Shown in pieces: positions 1-9,132 of a DNA stretch of 64,000 nt. A program made the position numbers and the translations under genes. The stretch lies in the NCBI RefSeq assembly GCF_002860865.1, contig NZ_PKIE01000001.1, positions 62,001-126,000 on the forward strand, given 5' to 3'. Position 1 is the first letter of the stretch. The number at the start of each line of letters is the position of its first letter. The DNA comes from Streptococcus mitis (GTDB taxonomy: Bacteria; Bacillota; Bacilli; Lactobacillales; Streptococcaceae). The notes under the pieces are model-generated. The model was given only the letters and a program-made list of their open reading frames with translations. It was not told the DNA's origin and did no database searches.

Positions 1-1373
1 CAGATGGAATTTATAGTTGGTTGTTGACTAAAAATTATCTTTCATGTAGGAAGAAAGTCTTAGTTGTTGATGATTTTGATAGAATGACTGAAGAACAGCA
101 GGAAGCTAGTTATAAACTTTTCAGCTTACTTAATGGAAAACTTCCGATTATTTTCGTTGGAGATATCGATATAATTCATCGAAATAATAGTAATTATCTC
201 TCAAAAATTATAGATCGACGAATTGAACTTCCATTTGTTCTCCATCCCACAAAAATATGGAGTGATTATTTCGAGCAATTGGAAAATAGATTAGAAATAA
301 AGCTTTCTGATGTGTTTAAAGATGTGTTCATAAAAGATGGAAAAAATTTACGAGACAGAGAACGCTTTAATGATTATGTTAATCTGGAATTGATTGGACG
401 TAATAAAGTGAAATATGTTCAAATTGAGCAACAACTAGTTGTTTTGTATCTTTTTCTATATTATCCAAAATTTTATGAAAGTCTAAAGACAGGTAAAGGT
501 TCTATTGAAATAGATTCGAATAAACAATTATTAATTGAAGAACTTCATAATATTTTATTTAAAAAAAATGATTTATATCCTAGTTGTTATGTTTCAAATA
601 GGGAAGGATACCTTATAAATGAAGTACCATCAAATAGACGCACTGATGAATTGATTAAGATTATTAATGATGGACAACAACTTTCTAATGAAATTTTACT
701 TTCACAGAATGATTTCCTAGATTTTATCAATGGAGAATACGAAAAACTAACTAATCAACAACAAGATTTATTGTTTTCAAATGCTTTAAAATTATCTACT
801 CACAGTGAAGATAACTTGTTAATAAATCTTATTTTACAGAAGAAGGTTAAGACTAAAATTCCTGAGTATAGGATAGGGACTCAAGATGTTAATACAGAAT
901 TAGTTGAAAATACTTATTTATTTTTAATGAAAGTTTTAGGTAAAACAGATGTAAGCGAGATATTCTATTTTATTTTCAAACATAAAATTTTTAGGTATCA
1001 AGATATGGTAGGTCTTGATATAGGATTAAGTCCTTACAATAAAGAATTCTCGTCATACAGGTGGAAATATATAATAATAATGATGCACTTGTATGAACTA
1101 GATAAAGTACTTCAATTTTTGGATTGGAGCAATACTATCTGGGAAGCTATAAATAAACTAAGTACAGAAGAGTTCCTCCGTTTTTGGCTAGAATTTGGAT
1201 TTATAAGTAATAAAGATCCGAATAAACCTGGGTATGATTCTAAAAATAAAGAATATATTTTTGTAAAAGATTTTGACACTTATGCTGACGAAGCAGATAT
1301 GATTTTCTTAAAAGAAAGTAATAAGAACAGATTAAACAAACTTAAAGAAGAAGGGTTCAAATTCGAAGATTAA
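1..1373 (+). CDS. KAP-type P-loop NTPase, C-terminal part (cut by window edge)
   Basis: The reading frame is already open at the left edge (codons from base 3), so this is the 3' part of a larger gene and the TTG at 21 is not a real start. Near the visible N-terminus a hydrophobic strand runs into DDFDR (about bases 66-83), a KAP-family Walker B motif. It is followed by a GDIDII strand and YLSKIIDRRIELPF, like the KAP sensor region. The Walker A part must lie upstream. The remaining ~400 residues are charged and helical with no domain I recognise. The DNA is clearly more A+T-rich than the core genes, suggesting transfer. The next gene starts 18 bases later, so the two are probably co-transcribed. 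KAP NTPases are common in phage-defence loci; a defence role here is inference. Confidence 0.7.
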   Translation, partial: DGIYSWLLTKNYLSCRKKVLVVDDFDRMTEEQQEASYKLFSLLNGKLPIIFVGDIDIIHRNNSNYLSKIIDRRIELPFVLHPTKIWSDYFEQLENRLEIKLSDVFKDVFIKDGKNLRDRERFNDYVNLELIGRNKVKYVQIEQQLVVLYLFLYYPKFYESLKTGKGSIEIDSNKQLLIEELHNILFKKNDLYPSCYVSNREGYLINEVPSNRRTDELIKIINDGQQLSNEILLSQNDFLDFINGEYEKLTNQQQDLLFSNALKLSTHSEDNLLINLILQKKVKTKIPEYRIGTQDVNTELVENTYLFLMKVLGKTDVSEIFYFIFKHKIFRYQDMVGLDIGLSPYNKEFSSYRWKYIIIMMHLYELDKVLQFLDWSNTIWEAINKLSTEEFLRFWLEFGFISNKDPNKPGYDSKNKEYIFVKDFDTYADEADMIFLKESNKNRLNKLKEEGFKFED

Positions 1374-1391
1374 AAGCTAAAAGGAGTTGCC

Positions 1392-2147
1392 ATGGTATCT
1401 GTAACACAACGTATAAAAGAAATTAATCAACCTCGAGGTGGCTACTTGCCCATCAAGTTATTTTCAGCAGAGCGGTTCGAAGATCACAGAGTTCTGAATC
1501 CTGTAGAGTCTGTATCTCCTAGTTTAGTGGGGATTTGTGTGGACTACTTGACCCGTTTTATGAAAGGGGCAGAAGCCAGTGATGCTTTCAGAATATCTCT
1601 CTTGGGAGCTCAGATGGTGGGCATGGGAGACCTAGCAGAAGCACTGCTCGATTTGGTGACAGGATTGGACGATTTATCAATAGAAAGTGCGTGTCGTTTG
1701 GTTTCTTTTGATGTCGTTTTTCGTGCGGGGATTAAGTATTATAAGCCATTTGAGGAAATTTCAGTGGACGCCGAAACGATAGAGAATATTTGTATCATGG
1801 TGGAGCGAAGTCTTTGTTTCTTTAATCTCTATGGTCCTTTGGTAAAAGATGGCTTTCATTTTCTTGGAGGATATACAGATACGATTGATAAGGGTGATGG
1901 AGATTTTCTGACCAAGGATACACTGTGGGATTTTAAGGTGACTAAAACAGCTCCTAATAAAGACCATACACTACAAGTCCTTGTATACTATATCATGGGC
2001 TTACATTCCTTTGATCCTGACTTCCTTTCTATCGAAAATCTTGGATTTTATAACCCTCGAAAAAATATTGTTTATCAACTTCCAGTCTCTTCTATTCCTT
2101 TAGATTTGATTCGAACGATTGAAAATGAAGTGATTTGTTATAAATGA
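1392..2147 (+). CDS. PD-(D/E)XK (RecB/Cas4-like) nuclease-fold protein
   Basis: 251 aa with a good ribosome site (AAAAGGAG) before ATG 1392. The C-terminal half carries a RecB-type active-site pattern: GDGDFL (Asp169/171), then DFK (Asp180, Lys182), then Q195-V-L-V-Y199, which fits the QxxxY motif IV. The N-terminal ~120 residues look helical and match nothing I know. It follows the KAP NTPase by 18 bases and precedes hsdM by 44 bases. Inference: a nuclease effector working with the NTPase, or an accessory nuclease of the hsd island. The fold call rests on motifs only, and the substrate is unknown. Confidence 0.6.
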   Translation: MVSVTQRIKEINQPRGGYLPIKLFSAERFEDHRVLNPVESVSPSLVGICVDYLTRFMKGAEASDAFRISLLGAQMVGMGDLAEALLDLVTGLDDLSIESACRLVSFDVVFRAGIKYYKPFEEISVDAETIENICIMVERSLCFFNLYGPLVKDGFHFLGGYTDTIDKGDGDFLTKDTLWDFKVTKTAPNKDHTLQVLVYYIMGLHSFDPDFLSIENLGFYNPRKNIVYQLPVSSIPLDLIRTIENEVICYK

Positions 2148-2191
2148 TTGCTTGTTTAAAAAAATAATTGTAAAACTTAGAAAGAAACATT

Positions 2192-3793
2192 ATGGAAACA
2201 ACACAAACTTCCCAGTCGCTCTACCAAGCCCTGTGGAACTCAGCGGATGTTCTCCGCTCTAAGATGGATGCTAATGACTACAAGTCCTATCTCTTGGGTA
2301 TGGTCTTTTACAAGTATCTGTCAGATAAGATGCTCTTTTTCGTGGCGGAGACTATGGAGGAGGGGAGTGAGAGTCTAGAGGCTGCCCTTGAGGTCTATCG
2401 TGACTACTATGAGGATGCGGACACCCACGAGGATCTTCTTGCAGTGATGAAGGACGAACTCAACTATAGTATCAAGCCTGAGTTGACATTTACGGCTCTT
2501 GTAGCACGTGTCAATGAGGGGACTTTCCAGTTGGAAGATTTGGCTCAAGGTTTTCGTGATATTGAGCAGAGTGATGAACTCTATGAAAATCTCTTTGAAG
2601 ATATTGACCTCTATTCTAAAAAGTTAGGGGCGACTCCGCAAAAGCAAAACCAAACGGTGGCGGCAGTCATGAAGGAGTTGGCTGTGCTAGATGTGGCTGG
2701 TCATGCTGGTGATATGCTGGGGGATGCTTATGAGTATCTAATCGGTCAGTTTGCGACTGACTCGGGTAAGAAGGCTGGTGAGTTCTATACACCTCAGCCT
2801 GTTGCCAAACTCATGACTCAGATTGCCTTTTTGGGTCGTGAGGATCAGCTAGGTTTTACCATCTATGATGCGACTATGGGGTCTGGCTCTCTCTTGCTCA
2901 ATGCCAAGAAATACTCTCATAAACCGCAGACAGTGGTCTACTTTGGTCAGGAACTCAATACCTCAACCTATAATTTGGCTCGGATGAACATGATTCTACA
3001 CGGTGTTCCTGTTGAGAATCAATTCCTCCATAATGCTGATACACTAGATGAAGACTGGCCGACTCAAGAACCGACTAACTTTGACGGTGTTCTCATGAAC
3101 CCACCTTACTCTGCCAAGTGGTCAGCAAGCTCTGGCTTCCTGAATGATCCTCGTTTCTCTCCTTTTGGAAAACTTGCTCCTCAGTCCAAGGCTGACTTTG
3201 CCTTTCTCTTGCATGGTTACTACCACCTCAAGCAGGATAATGGGGTTATGGCTATCGTCCTTCCTCACGGTGTTCTTTTCCGTGGAAATGCGGAAGGAAC
3301 CATTCGCAAGGCCTTGTTAGAAGAAGGTGCCATTGATACGGTTATCGGTCTACCTGCTAATATCTTCTTTAACACCAGCATTCCGACTACGGTCATCATT
3401 CTCAAAAAGAACCGCACCAACCGTGATGTCTACTTTATCGATGCCTCTAAGGAGTTTGATAAGGGGAAAAACCAGAATATCATGACGGATGCTCATATCG
3501 AGAAGATTTTGGAAGCCTACAAGTCACATGAGGAGATTGACAAGTTTGCCCATCTGGCAAGCTATGAAGAAATCGTCGAAAATGACTATAACCTCAATAT
3601 CCCTCGCTATGTAGATACCTTTGAGGAAGAAGAAGTCGAGCCACTGACAGACATCGTTAGCAAGATTAACACGACAAATGAGGCAATCCAAAACCAAACA
3701 GCTTCCCTACTCGAAATGCTCGGTCAACTACACGGAACCACACCAGAAGCCGATGCTGAACTCAAAAAGTTTTTGAAAGAGTTTAAAGGGTGA
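2192..3793 (+). CDS. hsdM: Type I restriction-modification methyltransferase subunit HsdM
   Basis: 533 aa, the usual HsdM length. Residues 1-160 form the HsdM N-terminal helical domain. The N6-adenine methyltransferase domain follows, with SAM-binding DATMGSGSL at 226-234 and catalytic NPPY at 303-306. HsdM methylates adenine in a site chosen by HsdS. Here it is odd: hsdM genes normally overlap or adjoin hsdS, yet the next gene is fic, 190 bases on, and no hsdS or hsdR lies in the window. HsdR could be left of the edge; otherwise this is an orphan methyltransferase subunit that needs a specificity subunit from elsewhere. Confidence 0.92.
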   Translation: METTQTSQSLYQALWNSADVLRSKMDANDYKSYLLGMVFYKYLSDKMLFFVAETMEEGSESLEAALEVYRDYYEDADTHEDLLAVMKDELNYSIKPELTFTALVARVNEGTFQLEDLAQGFRDIEQSDELYENLFEDIDLYSKKLGATPQKQNQTVAAVMKELAVLDVAGHAGDMLGDAYEYLIGQFATDSGKKAGEFYTPQPVAKLMTQIAFLGREDQLGFTIYDATMGSGSLLLNAKKYSHKPQTVVYFGQELNTSTYNLARMNMILHGVPVENQFLHNADTLDEDWPTQEPTNFDGVLMNPPYSAKWSASSGFLNDPRFSPFGKLAPQSKADFAFLLHGYYHLKQDNGVMAIVLPHGVLFRGNAEGTIRKALLEEGAIDTVIGLPANIFFNTSIPTTVIILKKNRTNRDVYFIDASKEFDKGKNQNIMTDAHIEKILEAYKSHEEIDKFAHLASYEEIVENDYNLNIPRYVDTFEEEEVEPLTDIVSKINTTNEAIQNQTASLLEMLGQLHGTTPEADAELKKFLKEFKG

Positions 3794-3937
3794 TGTAAAA
3801 GTAGCAGAGATTGTAAAGAAAAAATGAGCTTGTCTAAGACTCCGAGTAATAAATTCCTGATACAGTCTTTTATTTAAAAACCAAGAGCTAGTTTTGTAAG
3901 AAACGACAAATTACAGGAAAATCTAACTAGTCTAATG

Positions 3938-3946
3938 TGGTAGAAT
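3938..3946 (+). promoter_or_regulatory. Extended -10 promoter for fic
   Basis: TGG followed by TAGAAT (3941-3946) is an extended -10 element about 40 bases before the fic ATG. No convincing -35 is present. It suggests fic is transcribed separately from hsdM. Confidence 0.45.
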
Positions 3947-3986
3947 ATAAAGAGTCTACTTGAAGCTTTGTTTAGAAAGGAAAACC

Positions 3987-4757
3987 ATGACACCGACTTA
4001 TGAAATTGATAATCCCAGACTCTCTTATCAGACCAAATTAGACCTATGGGAAACGGGATTTGGTTTACAAAAGGTAGATAATCTAGAGCCATCGTCGTAT
4101 ATGAGAGAGCTCGCACAGCAAAATTCTCAAGGAAAGTTGACTTATCAAGAAGTTTATGATCAAGTAACGGCTTATCACCAAGAGACGGATGATAGCACAA
4201 GAGAAGCAGACCTTGTTGCCATGAGAATTGTGGAACTCTTGTCCTCTAATGCCTTTAAATTTGCTCCAACAACATTGAAATTGATTCATAGAGAGCTTTT
4301 CTTTAGTCTCTTACCACATGGCATTCCCTTGGGAGAATACCGCTCTTACAACATTACAAAAAGTGAGGCTGTTTTAAATGGAGACAGTGTCATTTATGAT
4401 GATTTTCGCACGATAGCAGATAGTTTGATCTATGATTTTCAGCAGGAAAGTCAATTTGACTATCGAGGAAAATCCGATATCGAAGTAGTAAAACATATCA
4501 AGACTTTCATTTCAGGTATTTGGCAAATTCATCCTTTTGGAGAAGGAAATACTCGAACCATAACAGTATTTTTAATTAAGTATCTTAGAACTATGGGATT
4601 TCAAGTAGACAATAAACCCTTCCAAGAAAATGCAAAGTATTTTCGAGATGCTCTTGTTCTAGATAATGCGAAGCTACTCCAGAAAAAAACAGAATATTTG
4701 GAGCGATTTTTTGAAAATCTCTTATTAGCTGGGCAACATGATTTAGAAATAGACTAA
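3987..4757 (+). CDS. Fic/DOC family protein
   Basis: 256 aa from ATG 3987, which has AAAGG six bases upstream; an earlier ATG at 3960 lacks a ribosome site. The Fic core motif is at residues 182-190 (HPFGEGNTR). It keeps the catalytic His182, the acidic residue and the Arg, but the usual GNGR is GNTR. Fic enzymes move AMP or other phosphate groups from nucleotides onto target proteins. The N-terminal region around QGKLTYQEVYDQV (48-60) resembles the helical antitoxin/VbhA-like segment, but I cannot find a clear inhibitory [S/T]xxxE[G/N] motif. fic genes are often found in type I RM loci, as here. Confidence 0.85.
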   Translation: MTPTYEIDNPRLSYQTKLDLWETGFGLQKVDNLEPSSYMRELAQQNSQGKLTYQEVYDQVTAYHQETDDSTREADLVAMRIVELLSSNAFKFAPTTLKLIHRELFFSLLPHGIPLGEYRSYNITKSEAVLNGDSVIYDDFRTIADSLIYDFQQESQFDYRGKSDIEVVKHIKTFISGIWQIHPFGEGNTRTITVFLIKYLRTMGFQVDNKPFQENAKYFRDALVLDNAKLLQKKTEYLERFFENLLLAGQHDLEID

Positions 4758-4760
4758 AGA

Positions 4761-5014
4761 GATGAACGGTTTATTGTACATTTTGAGTTAGAAATTATTC
4801 CCCCTTTTGGGGATGGAAATGTTCGTGTGGGGCGGATGGGTTAGAGTCTTATCTTGTAGAGAATTATCAGATAACAACTGCAGTTGCACAAGAACTAACA
4901 GGTTTGAGTGCGGCAACCATGCGTCGTTATCTCCAAATATTCGTAAATCAAGGTTTATTAGAAAAATCAGGAACTGCAAAAAACACTATTTATTCGCTCA
5001 TATTCCGCTCATAA
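4761..5014 (+). pseudogene. Remnant of a second Fic protein with winged-helix C-terminus
   Basis: Immediately after fic, frame 4761-4844 reads VHFELEIIPPFGDGNVRVGR, a decayed form of the Fic core (consensus HxxFExIHPFxDGNGRxGR), and ends in TAG. About 15 bases on, in another frame (4859-5014), comes a peptide with AVAQELTGLSAATMRRYLQI and NQGLLEKSG, the winged-helix domain that ends many Fic proteins. A central deletion and frameshift therefore separate two pieces of one former gene. The open frame at 4807-5067 overlapping it is not the ancestral frame. Confidence 0.7.
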
Positions 5015-5066
5015 TTCGCTCATTTTTTCAAAAAATATATAGCTCTAAAAGAAAGAGGGGTAAGTG

Positions 5067-5360
5067 ATGAAGAATAGTGCTATTGGGAGTAATTGGAAAG
5101 ATATCAGAACTGAGCTCTTTAGCAAGGAGGAAATCCTTGAAAGTGATATGCGAGTGGCTATTATGAGTGAGCTGATTGAGGCTATGCATGAGCAAGGCAT
5201 CAGTCAGAAAAAGCTGGAAGAACTTAGTGGAGTAAGACAGCCTGTCATAGCTAGGATGGAAACAGGCAAGACAAGCCCTCAGTTGGACACAGTCTTAAAA
5301 GTCTTAGAAAGTCTAGGAAAGACACTAGCAGTTGTCCCACTTGAACAGAGAAAGAGTTGA
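5067..5360 (+). CDS. HigA-like antitoxin, XRE-family DNA-binding protein
   Basis: 97 aa from ATG 5067 (AGAGGGG upstream; a GTG at 5064 is also possible). Residues ~35-90 form a helix-turn-helix: SQKKLEELSGVRQPVIARME followed by GKTSPQLDTVLKVL. Such proteins neutralise a HigB/RelE RNase toxin and repress their own operon. The toxin gene should lie just upstream, but that space holds only the Fic remnant, so the antitoxin appears orphaned. Confidence 0.75.
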   Translation: MKNSAIGSNWKDIRTELFSKEEILESDMRVAIMSELIEAMHEQGISQKKLEELSGVRQPVIARMETGKTSPQLDTVLKVLESLGKTLAVVPLEQRKS

Positions 5361-5611
5361 TAGGGATGAAATTACTTGGTTGGCTAAAATCATCCACTGG
5401 ATAATTTTACCTCCCATCCGCACTTTTCAGGGAAATATCAGAATTACAAAAGAAAAATCAACCTATAGTCTTTTCTAATAACAAGCCATAGTCACTTATA
5501 AGAATTACTAATAACGCGTTTGAGTATTCTAACTGAAATTGAGCTATAAAACAAGCTACACAAAGGATTTGAGGCATTTGTCTCAGGTCTTTTTCCTTTG
5601 TTTAAAACAGA

Positions 5612-5632
5612 GATATAGTTTCAAACTATATC
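5612..5632 (+). promoter_or_regulatory. Met-box (MtaR/MetR operator) of metE-metF
   Basis: A perfect 21-base palindrome centred on 5622 contains TATAGTTTCAAACTATA, the streptococcal Met-box bound by the LysR-type regulator MtaR. It lies about 65 bases before the transcription start predicted from the extended -10 at 5673-5681, the usual recognition-site position for LysR-type activation. Confidence 0.85.
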
Positions 5633-5672
5633 AAAGCCTAATTTTTTACAATTATACAGATGATTTCTTTTC

Positions 5673-5681
5673 TGTTAAGAT
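5673..5681 (+). promoter_or_regulatory. Extended -10 promoter for metE
   Basis: TGT followed by TAAGAT (5676-5681), 31 bases before the metE ATG. There is no good -35, which fits activator dependence on the Met-box upstream. Confidence 0.5.
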
Positions 5682-5712
5682 AGTTTCAACAACAAATTTT
5701 GGAGGACACATC

Positions 5713-7962
5713 ATGTCAACTACAATCATCGGTTTCCCTCGTTTGGGCGAATTCCGCGAATTAAAATTTACAACTGAAAAATACTTTAGAAAAGAAATCT
5801 CAGAAGAAGAACTCCTTGCAGCCGCAAAAGACTTGCGTGCTAAACACTGGAACATTGTCAAAGAAAAAGGCATCACTGAAATCCCATCAAATGACTTTTC
5901 TCACTATGACAACTTCCTAGATGCAGCTTTCCTTTTCAACGTGGTACCTGCTTCAGTTCAAAACTTGGACTTGTCTGACCTTGAGCGCTACTTCGCTTTG
6001 GGTCGTGGTTACCAAGGAGAAAAAGGAGACGTTCGCGCCCTTCCAATGAAGAAATGGTTCAACACCAACTACCACTACATCGTTCCTAAATTTGAAAAAG
6101 ACACTCAAGTCAAACTTGCAGGTCACAAAATCTTTGATGAGTTCCAAGAAGCCAAAGAACTTGGATTGAACACTCGTCCAGTTCTTGTAGGTCCATTCAC
6201 TTTCCTTCAATTGTCAGACTTTGAAGAAGGCGTGAAAGCAGAAGACTTCGTAGACAGCTTAGTGGCTGCTTACCAAGACGTTTTTGCTAAATTGGCTGAA
6301 CTTGGTGCGACTCGTATCCAACTCGACGAAGCTGCTCTTGTAAAAGATTTGACATCTGAAGAAAAAGCTCTCTTCTTGAACCTCTACAACAAGCTTTTGG
6401 CTGACAAAAAAGGTCTTGAAGTCTTGCTTCAAACTTACTTCGGAGATGTTCGTGACGTTTACGCTGACCTTGTAAACTTGCCAGTAGATGCTATCGGTCT
6501 TGACTTCGTTGAAGGTAAGAAAACTCTTGAATTGGTTAAAGGTGGTTTCCCAGCTGACAAGACTCTTTATGCAGGTATTGTCAATGGTAAAAACATCTGG
6601 CGCAACAACTACGAAAAGAGCTTGGCCGTTCTTGAGCAAATCCCAGCTGAAAACATTGTTTTGACAAGCTCATGCTCACTTCTTCATGTGCCATTTACAA
6701 CTGCTAATGAAGAATTTGAACCAGCTATCTTGAACCACTTTGCCTTTGCAGTTGAAAAATTGGATGAGATTCGTGATTTGGATGCTATCCGCAATGGTCA
6801 AGGTGAAGAAGCACTTGCAGCTAACAAAGAACTCTTTGCGACTGAGCGTGTGGGTGAAAATGGGGAACTTCGTGCGCGTATCGCTGGCTTGACAGACGCA
6901 GACTACACTCGTTTGCCAGCCTTTGCAGAACGTGAAGCTATCCAAGAAGAAGCTTTCAAACTTCCAGCTCTTCCAACAACAACTATCGGTTCATTCCCTC
7001 AAACAAAAGAAGTTCGTGCGAAACGTTTGGCTTACCGTAAAGGTGAATTGTCTCAAGAAGAGTACGATGCTTTCCTTGCTGAAACAATTGACGAATGGAT
7101 CAAATGGCAAGAAGATATCGACTTTGATGTCCTTGTTCACGGTGAATTTGAGCGTAATGACATGGTTGAGTACTTCGGACAAAACTTGTCAGGATACCTC
7201 TTCTCTAAAAATGGTTGGGTACAATCATACGGTATGCGTGGGGTGAAACCACCAATCATCTGGGGTGATGTAACTCGTCTTAACCCTATCACTGTTAAAT
7301 GGTCTAGCTATGCACAAAGCCGTACAAACAAACCTGTTAAAGGTATGTTGACTGGACCTGTTACCATCCTCAACTGGTCATTCCCACGTGAAGACATCTC
7401 TATCAAGGATTCTACTCTTCAAATCGCCCTTGCCATCAAGGATGAAGTGCTTGACCTTGAAGCTGCTGGTGTGAAAATCATCCAAATCGACGAGGCTGCT
7501 CTTCGTGAGAAATTGCCACTCCGTCGTAGCGACTGGTACGAAGACTACCTTGACTGGGCAATTCCTGCCTTCCGCTTGGTACACTCAACAGTAGCGCCAG
7601 ACACACAAATCCACACTCACATGTGTTACTCAGAATTTACAGATATCATCCCAGCTATCGATAACTTGGATGCGGACGTTATCTCATTTGAGGCTAGCCG
7701 TTCAAACCTTGAAATCTTGGACGAACTCAAAGCGAAAAACTTCCAAACAGAAGTGGGACCTGGGGTTTACGATATCCACTCACCTCGTGTGCCAAATGAA
7801 GGCGAAATCGACCACACAATCGAAGCCATCCTTGCTAAAGTGCCAAGCAAGAAAGTTTGGATCAACCCTGACTGTGGTTTGAAAACACGTGGTATCCCAG
7901 AAACAAAAGAAAGCTTGATCCGCCTTGTTGAAGCAGCGAAAGCTGCGCGTGAGAAATTGTAA
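5713..7962 (+). CDS. metE: Cobalamin-independent methionine synthase
   Basis: 749 aa from ATG 5713, with GGAGG eight bases upstream. The open frame reaches back to 5539 but that would put the Met-box inside the gene. MetE moves a methyl group from 5-methyltetrahydropteroyltriglutamate to homocysteine. The sequence starts [17 protein letters not shown]. The C-terminal barrel has [11 protein letters not shown] and the zinc-site elements HTHMCYSEF and [10 protein letters not shown]. It forms an operon with metF, which supplies the methyl donor, 101 bases downstream. Confidence 0.97.
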   Translation: MSTTIIGFPRLGEFRELKFTTEKYFRKEISEEELLAAAKDLRAKHWNIVKEKGITEIPSNDFSHYDNFLDAAFLFNVVPASVQNLDLSDLERYFALGRGYQGEKGDVRALPMKKWFNTNYHYIVPKFEKDTQVKLAGHKIFDEFQEAKELGLNTRPVLVGPFTFLQLSDFEEGVKAEDFVDSLVAAYQDVFAKLAELGATRIQLDEAALVKDLTSEEKALFLNLYNKLLADKKGLEVLLQTYFGDVRDVYADLVNLPVDAIGLDFVEGKKTLELVKGGFPADKTLYAGIVNGKNIWRNNYEKSLAVLEQIPAENIVLTSSCSLLHVPFTTANEEFEPAILNHFAFAVEKLDEIRDLDAIRNGQGEEALAANKELFATERVGENGELRARIAGLTDADYTRLPAFAEREAIQEEAFKLPALPTTTIGSFPQTKEVRAKRLAYRKGELSQEEYDAFLAETIDEWIKWQEDIDFDVLVHGEFERNDMVEYFGQNLSGYLFSKNGWVQSYGMRGVKPPIIWGDVTRLNPITVKWSSYAQSRTNKPVKGMLTGPVTILNWSFPREDISIKDSTLQIALAIKDEVLDLEAAGVKIIQIDEAALREKLPLRRSDWYEDYLDWAIPAFRLVHSTVAPDTQIHTHMCYSEFTDIIPAIDNLDADVISFEASRSNLEILDELKAKNFQTEVGPGVYDIHSPRVPNEGEIDHTIEAILAKVPSKKVWINPDCGLKTRGIPETKESLIRLVEAAKAAREKL

Positions 7963-8063
7963 GATAGGATTTCTCTAGAAGCGCTGTTTGGTCAATCTGC
8001 CTGTTTCACTCGGATTCTAGGAGTCCAGCTAACGAAAAAATCAACTAGAAAAGGATAAAGACT

Positions 8064-8930
8064 ATGTCACGCCAAACACCGTCACTCTCATTTGAAGTGT
8101 TCCCTCCCAACCCAGCCGTGGGTAATGATAAAATTATTTCTGCTCTTCAAGATATGCAGGAGTTGGCTCCCCACTTTATCAGTGTGACTGCCAGCAATAA
8201 TAAATTTAATATCAAGGAAACAACGGTCCGTTTGGCCGACTTTATCCAAAATGACTTGGCGATTCCGACTATTGCCCACTTGCCAGCTATCTATTTGACT
8301 AAGGATAAGGTTGCTGAAACGATTGCTGACTTGGACAAGGTTGGGGTGCAGAAAATCTTGGCTCTTCGTGGGGATATTATTCCAGATGTGGAGCCGCAAA
8401 AGGATTTCCGCTACGCAACTGACTTGATCGAGTTCATCAAGGAACAAGCCCCTCACTTTGATATTGTTGGTGCTTGTTATCCAGAAGGCCATCCAGATTC
8501 ACCAAATCAGATTACAGATATTCAAAATCTTAAGAAGAAAGTAGATGCAGGTTGTTCGAGCCTTGTAACTCAGCTTTTCTTTGACAATGAGCGCTTCTAT
8601 GATTTCCAAGACAAGTGCATCTTGGCTGGGATTGATGTTCCCATTCATGCAGGGATTATGCCAATTCTGAATCGGAATCAGGCTCTCCGCCTCTTGAAGA
8701 CTTGTGAGAATATCCATCTTCCACGCAAATTTAAAGCCATCTTAGACAAGTATGAGCATGACCCTGAGTCGCTCAGAGCAGCAGGACTTGCCTATGCAGT
8801 GGACCAAATCGTGGACTTGGTAACTCAGGATGTTGCCGGTGTGCATCTCTACACTATGAACAATGCAGAAACAGCAAAATACATCCACCAAGCAACACAT
8901 GCCTTGTTTAATCACCAGTTTCTAGGATAA
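8064..8930 (+). CDS. metF: 5,10-methylenetetrahydrofolate reductase
   Basis: 288 aa, normal length. FAD-dependent TIM barrel reducing methylene-THF to methyl-THF, the methyl source for MetE. It starts with SFEVFPPNPAVGND and contains VTASNNKFN and LFFDNERFYDF as in MetF proteins. No terminator lies between metE and metF, and a strong one follows metF, so the two genes form one Met-box-controlled operon. Confidence 0.96.
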   Translation: MSRQTPSLSFEVFPPNPAVGNDKIISALQDMQELAPHFISVTASNNKFNIKETTVRLADFIQNDLAIPTIAHLPAIYLTKDKVAETIADLDKVGVQKILALRGDIIPDVEPQKDFRYATDLIEFIKEQAPHFDIVGACYPEGHPDSPNQITDIQNLKKKVDAGCSSLVTQLFFDNERFYDFQDKCILAGIDVPIHAGIMPILNRNQALRLLKTCENIHLPRKFKAILDKYEHDPESLRAAGLAYAVDQIVDLVTQDVAGVHLYTMNNAETAKYIHQATHALFNHQFLG

Positions 8931-8939
8931 TAAAAAGCA

Positions 8940-8976
8940 AACCATTCTTCTCAGGTGAGGGGAATGGTTCCTTTTT
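8940..8976 (+). terminator. Terminator of metE-metF
   Basis: AACCATTC and GAATGGTT arms, extended by CTC/GAG inside, then CCTTTTT, directly after the metF stop. Confidence 0.85.
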
Positions 8977-9008
8977 AATGGTAAAGGCCGCACTTTTTAA
9001 GAAAAATA

Positions 9009-9017
9009 TGATAAAAT
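9009..9017 (+). promoter_or_regulatory. Possible extended -10 for the pnp leader transcript
   Basis: TGA followed by TAAAAT (9012-9017) is the best candidate -10 in the 633-base gap before pnp. No good -35. If used, it gives a leader of over 500 bases holding the tandem repeat and the structured module described separately. Confidence 0.3.
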
Positions 9018-9132
9018 AGACTCTGTACGTACTTGATACAAAGATGAGGGTATTAAAGTTTTAAAGGCTTTGTCGATTCTCAATTTTATGATAGAAATTT
9101 TTTCATAATTTGTTCTTTTCAGTATTTAGTTT

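Noticed and set aside
4807..5067. 86-codon plus-strand open frame
   Set aside because: It crosses the decayed Fic fragments in the wrong frame; the ancestral Fic frames are the two on either side of the shift.
5539..5712. Upstream extension of metE
   Set aside because: It would place the Met-box and promoter within the gene; ATG 5713 has the ribosome site and the family start.
6259..6639. 126-codon minus-strand frame inside metE
   Set aside because: Antisense shadow of a strongly codon-biased gene; no start signals.
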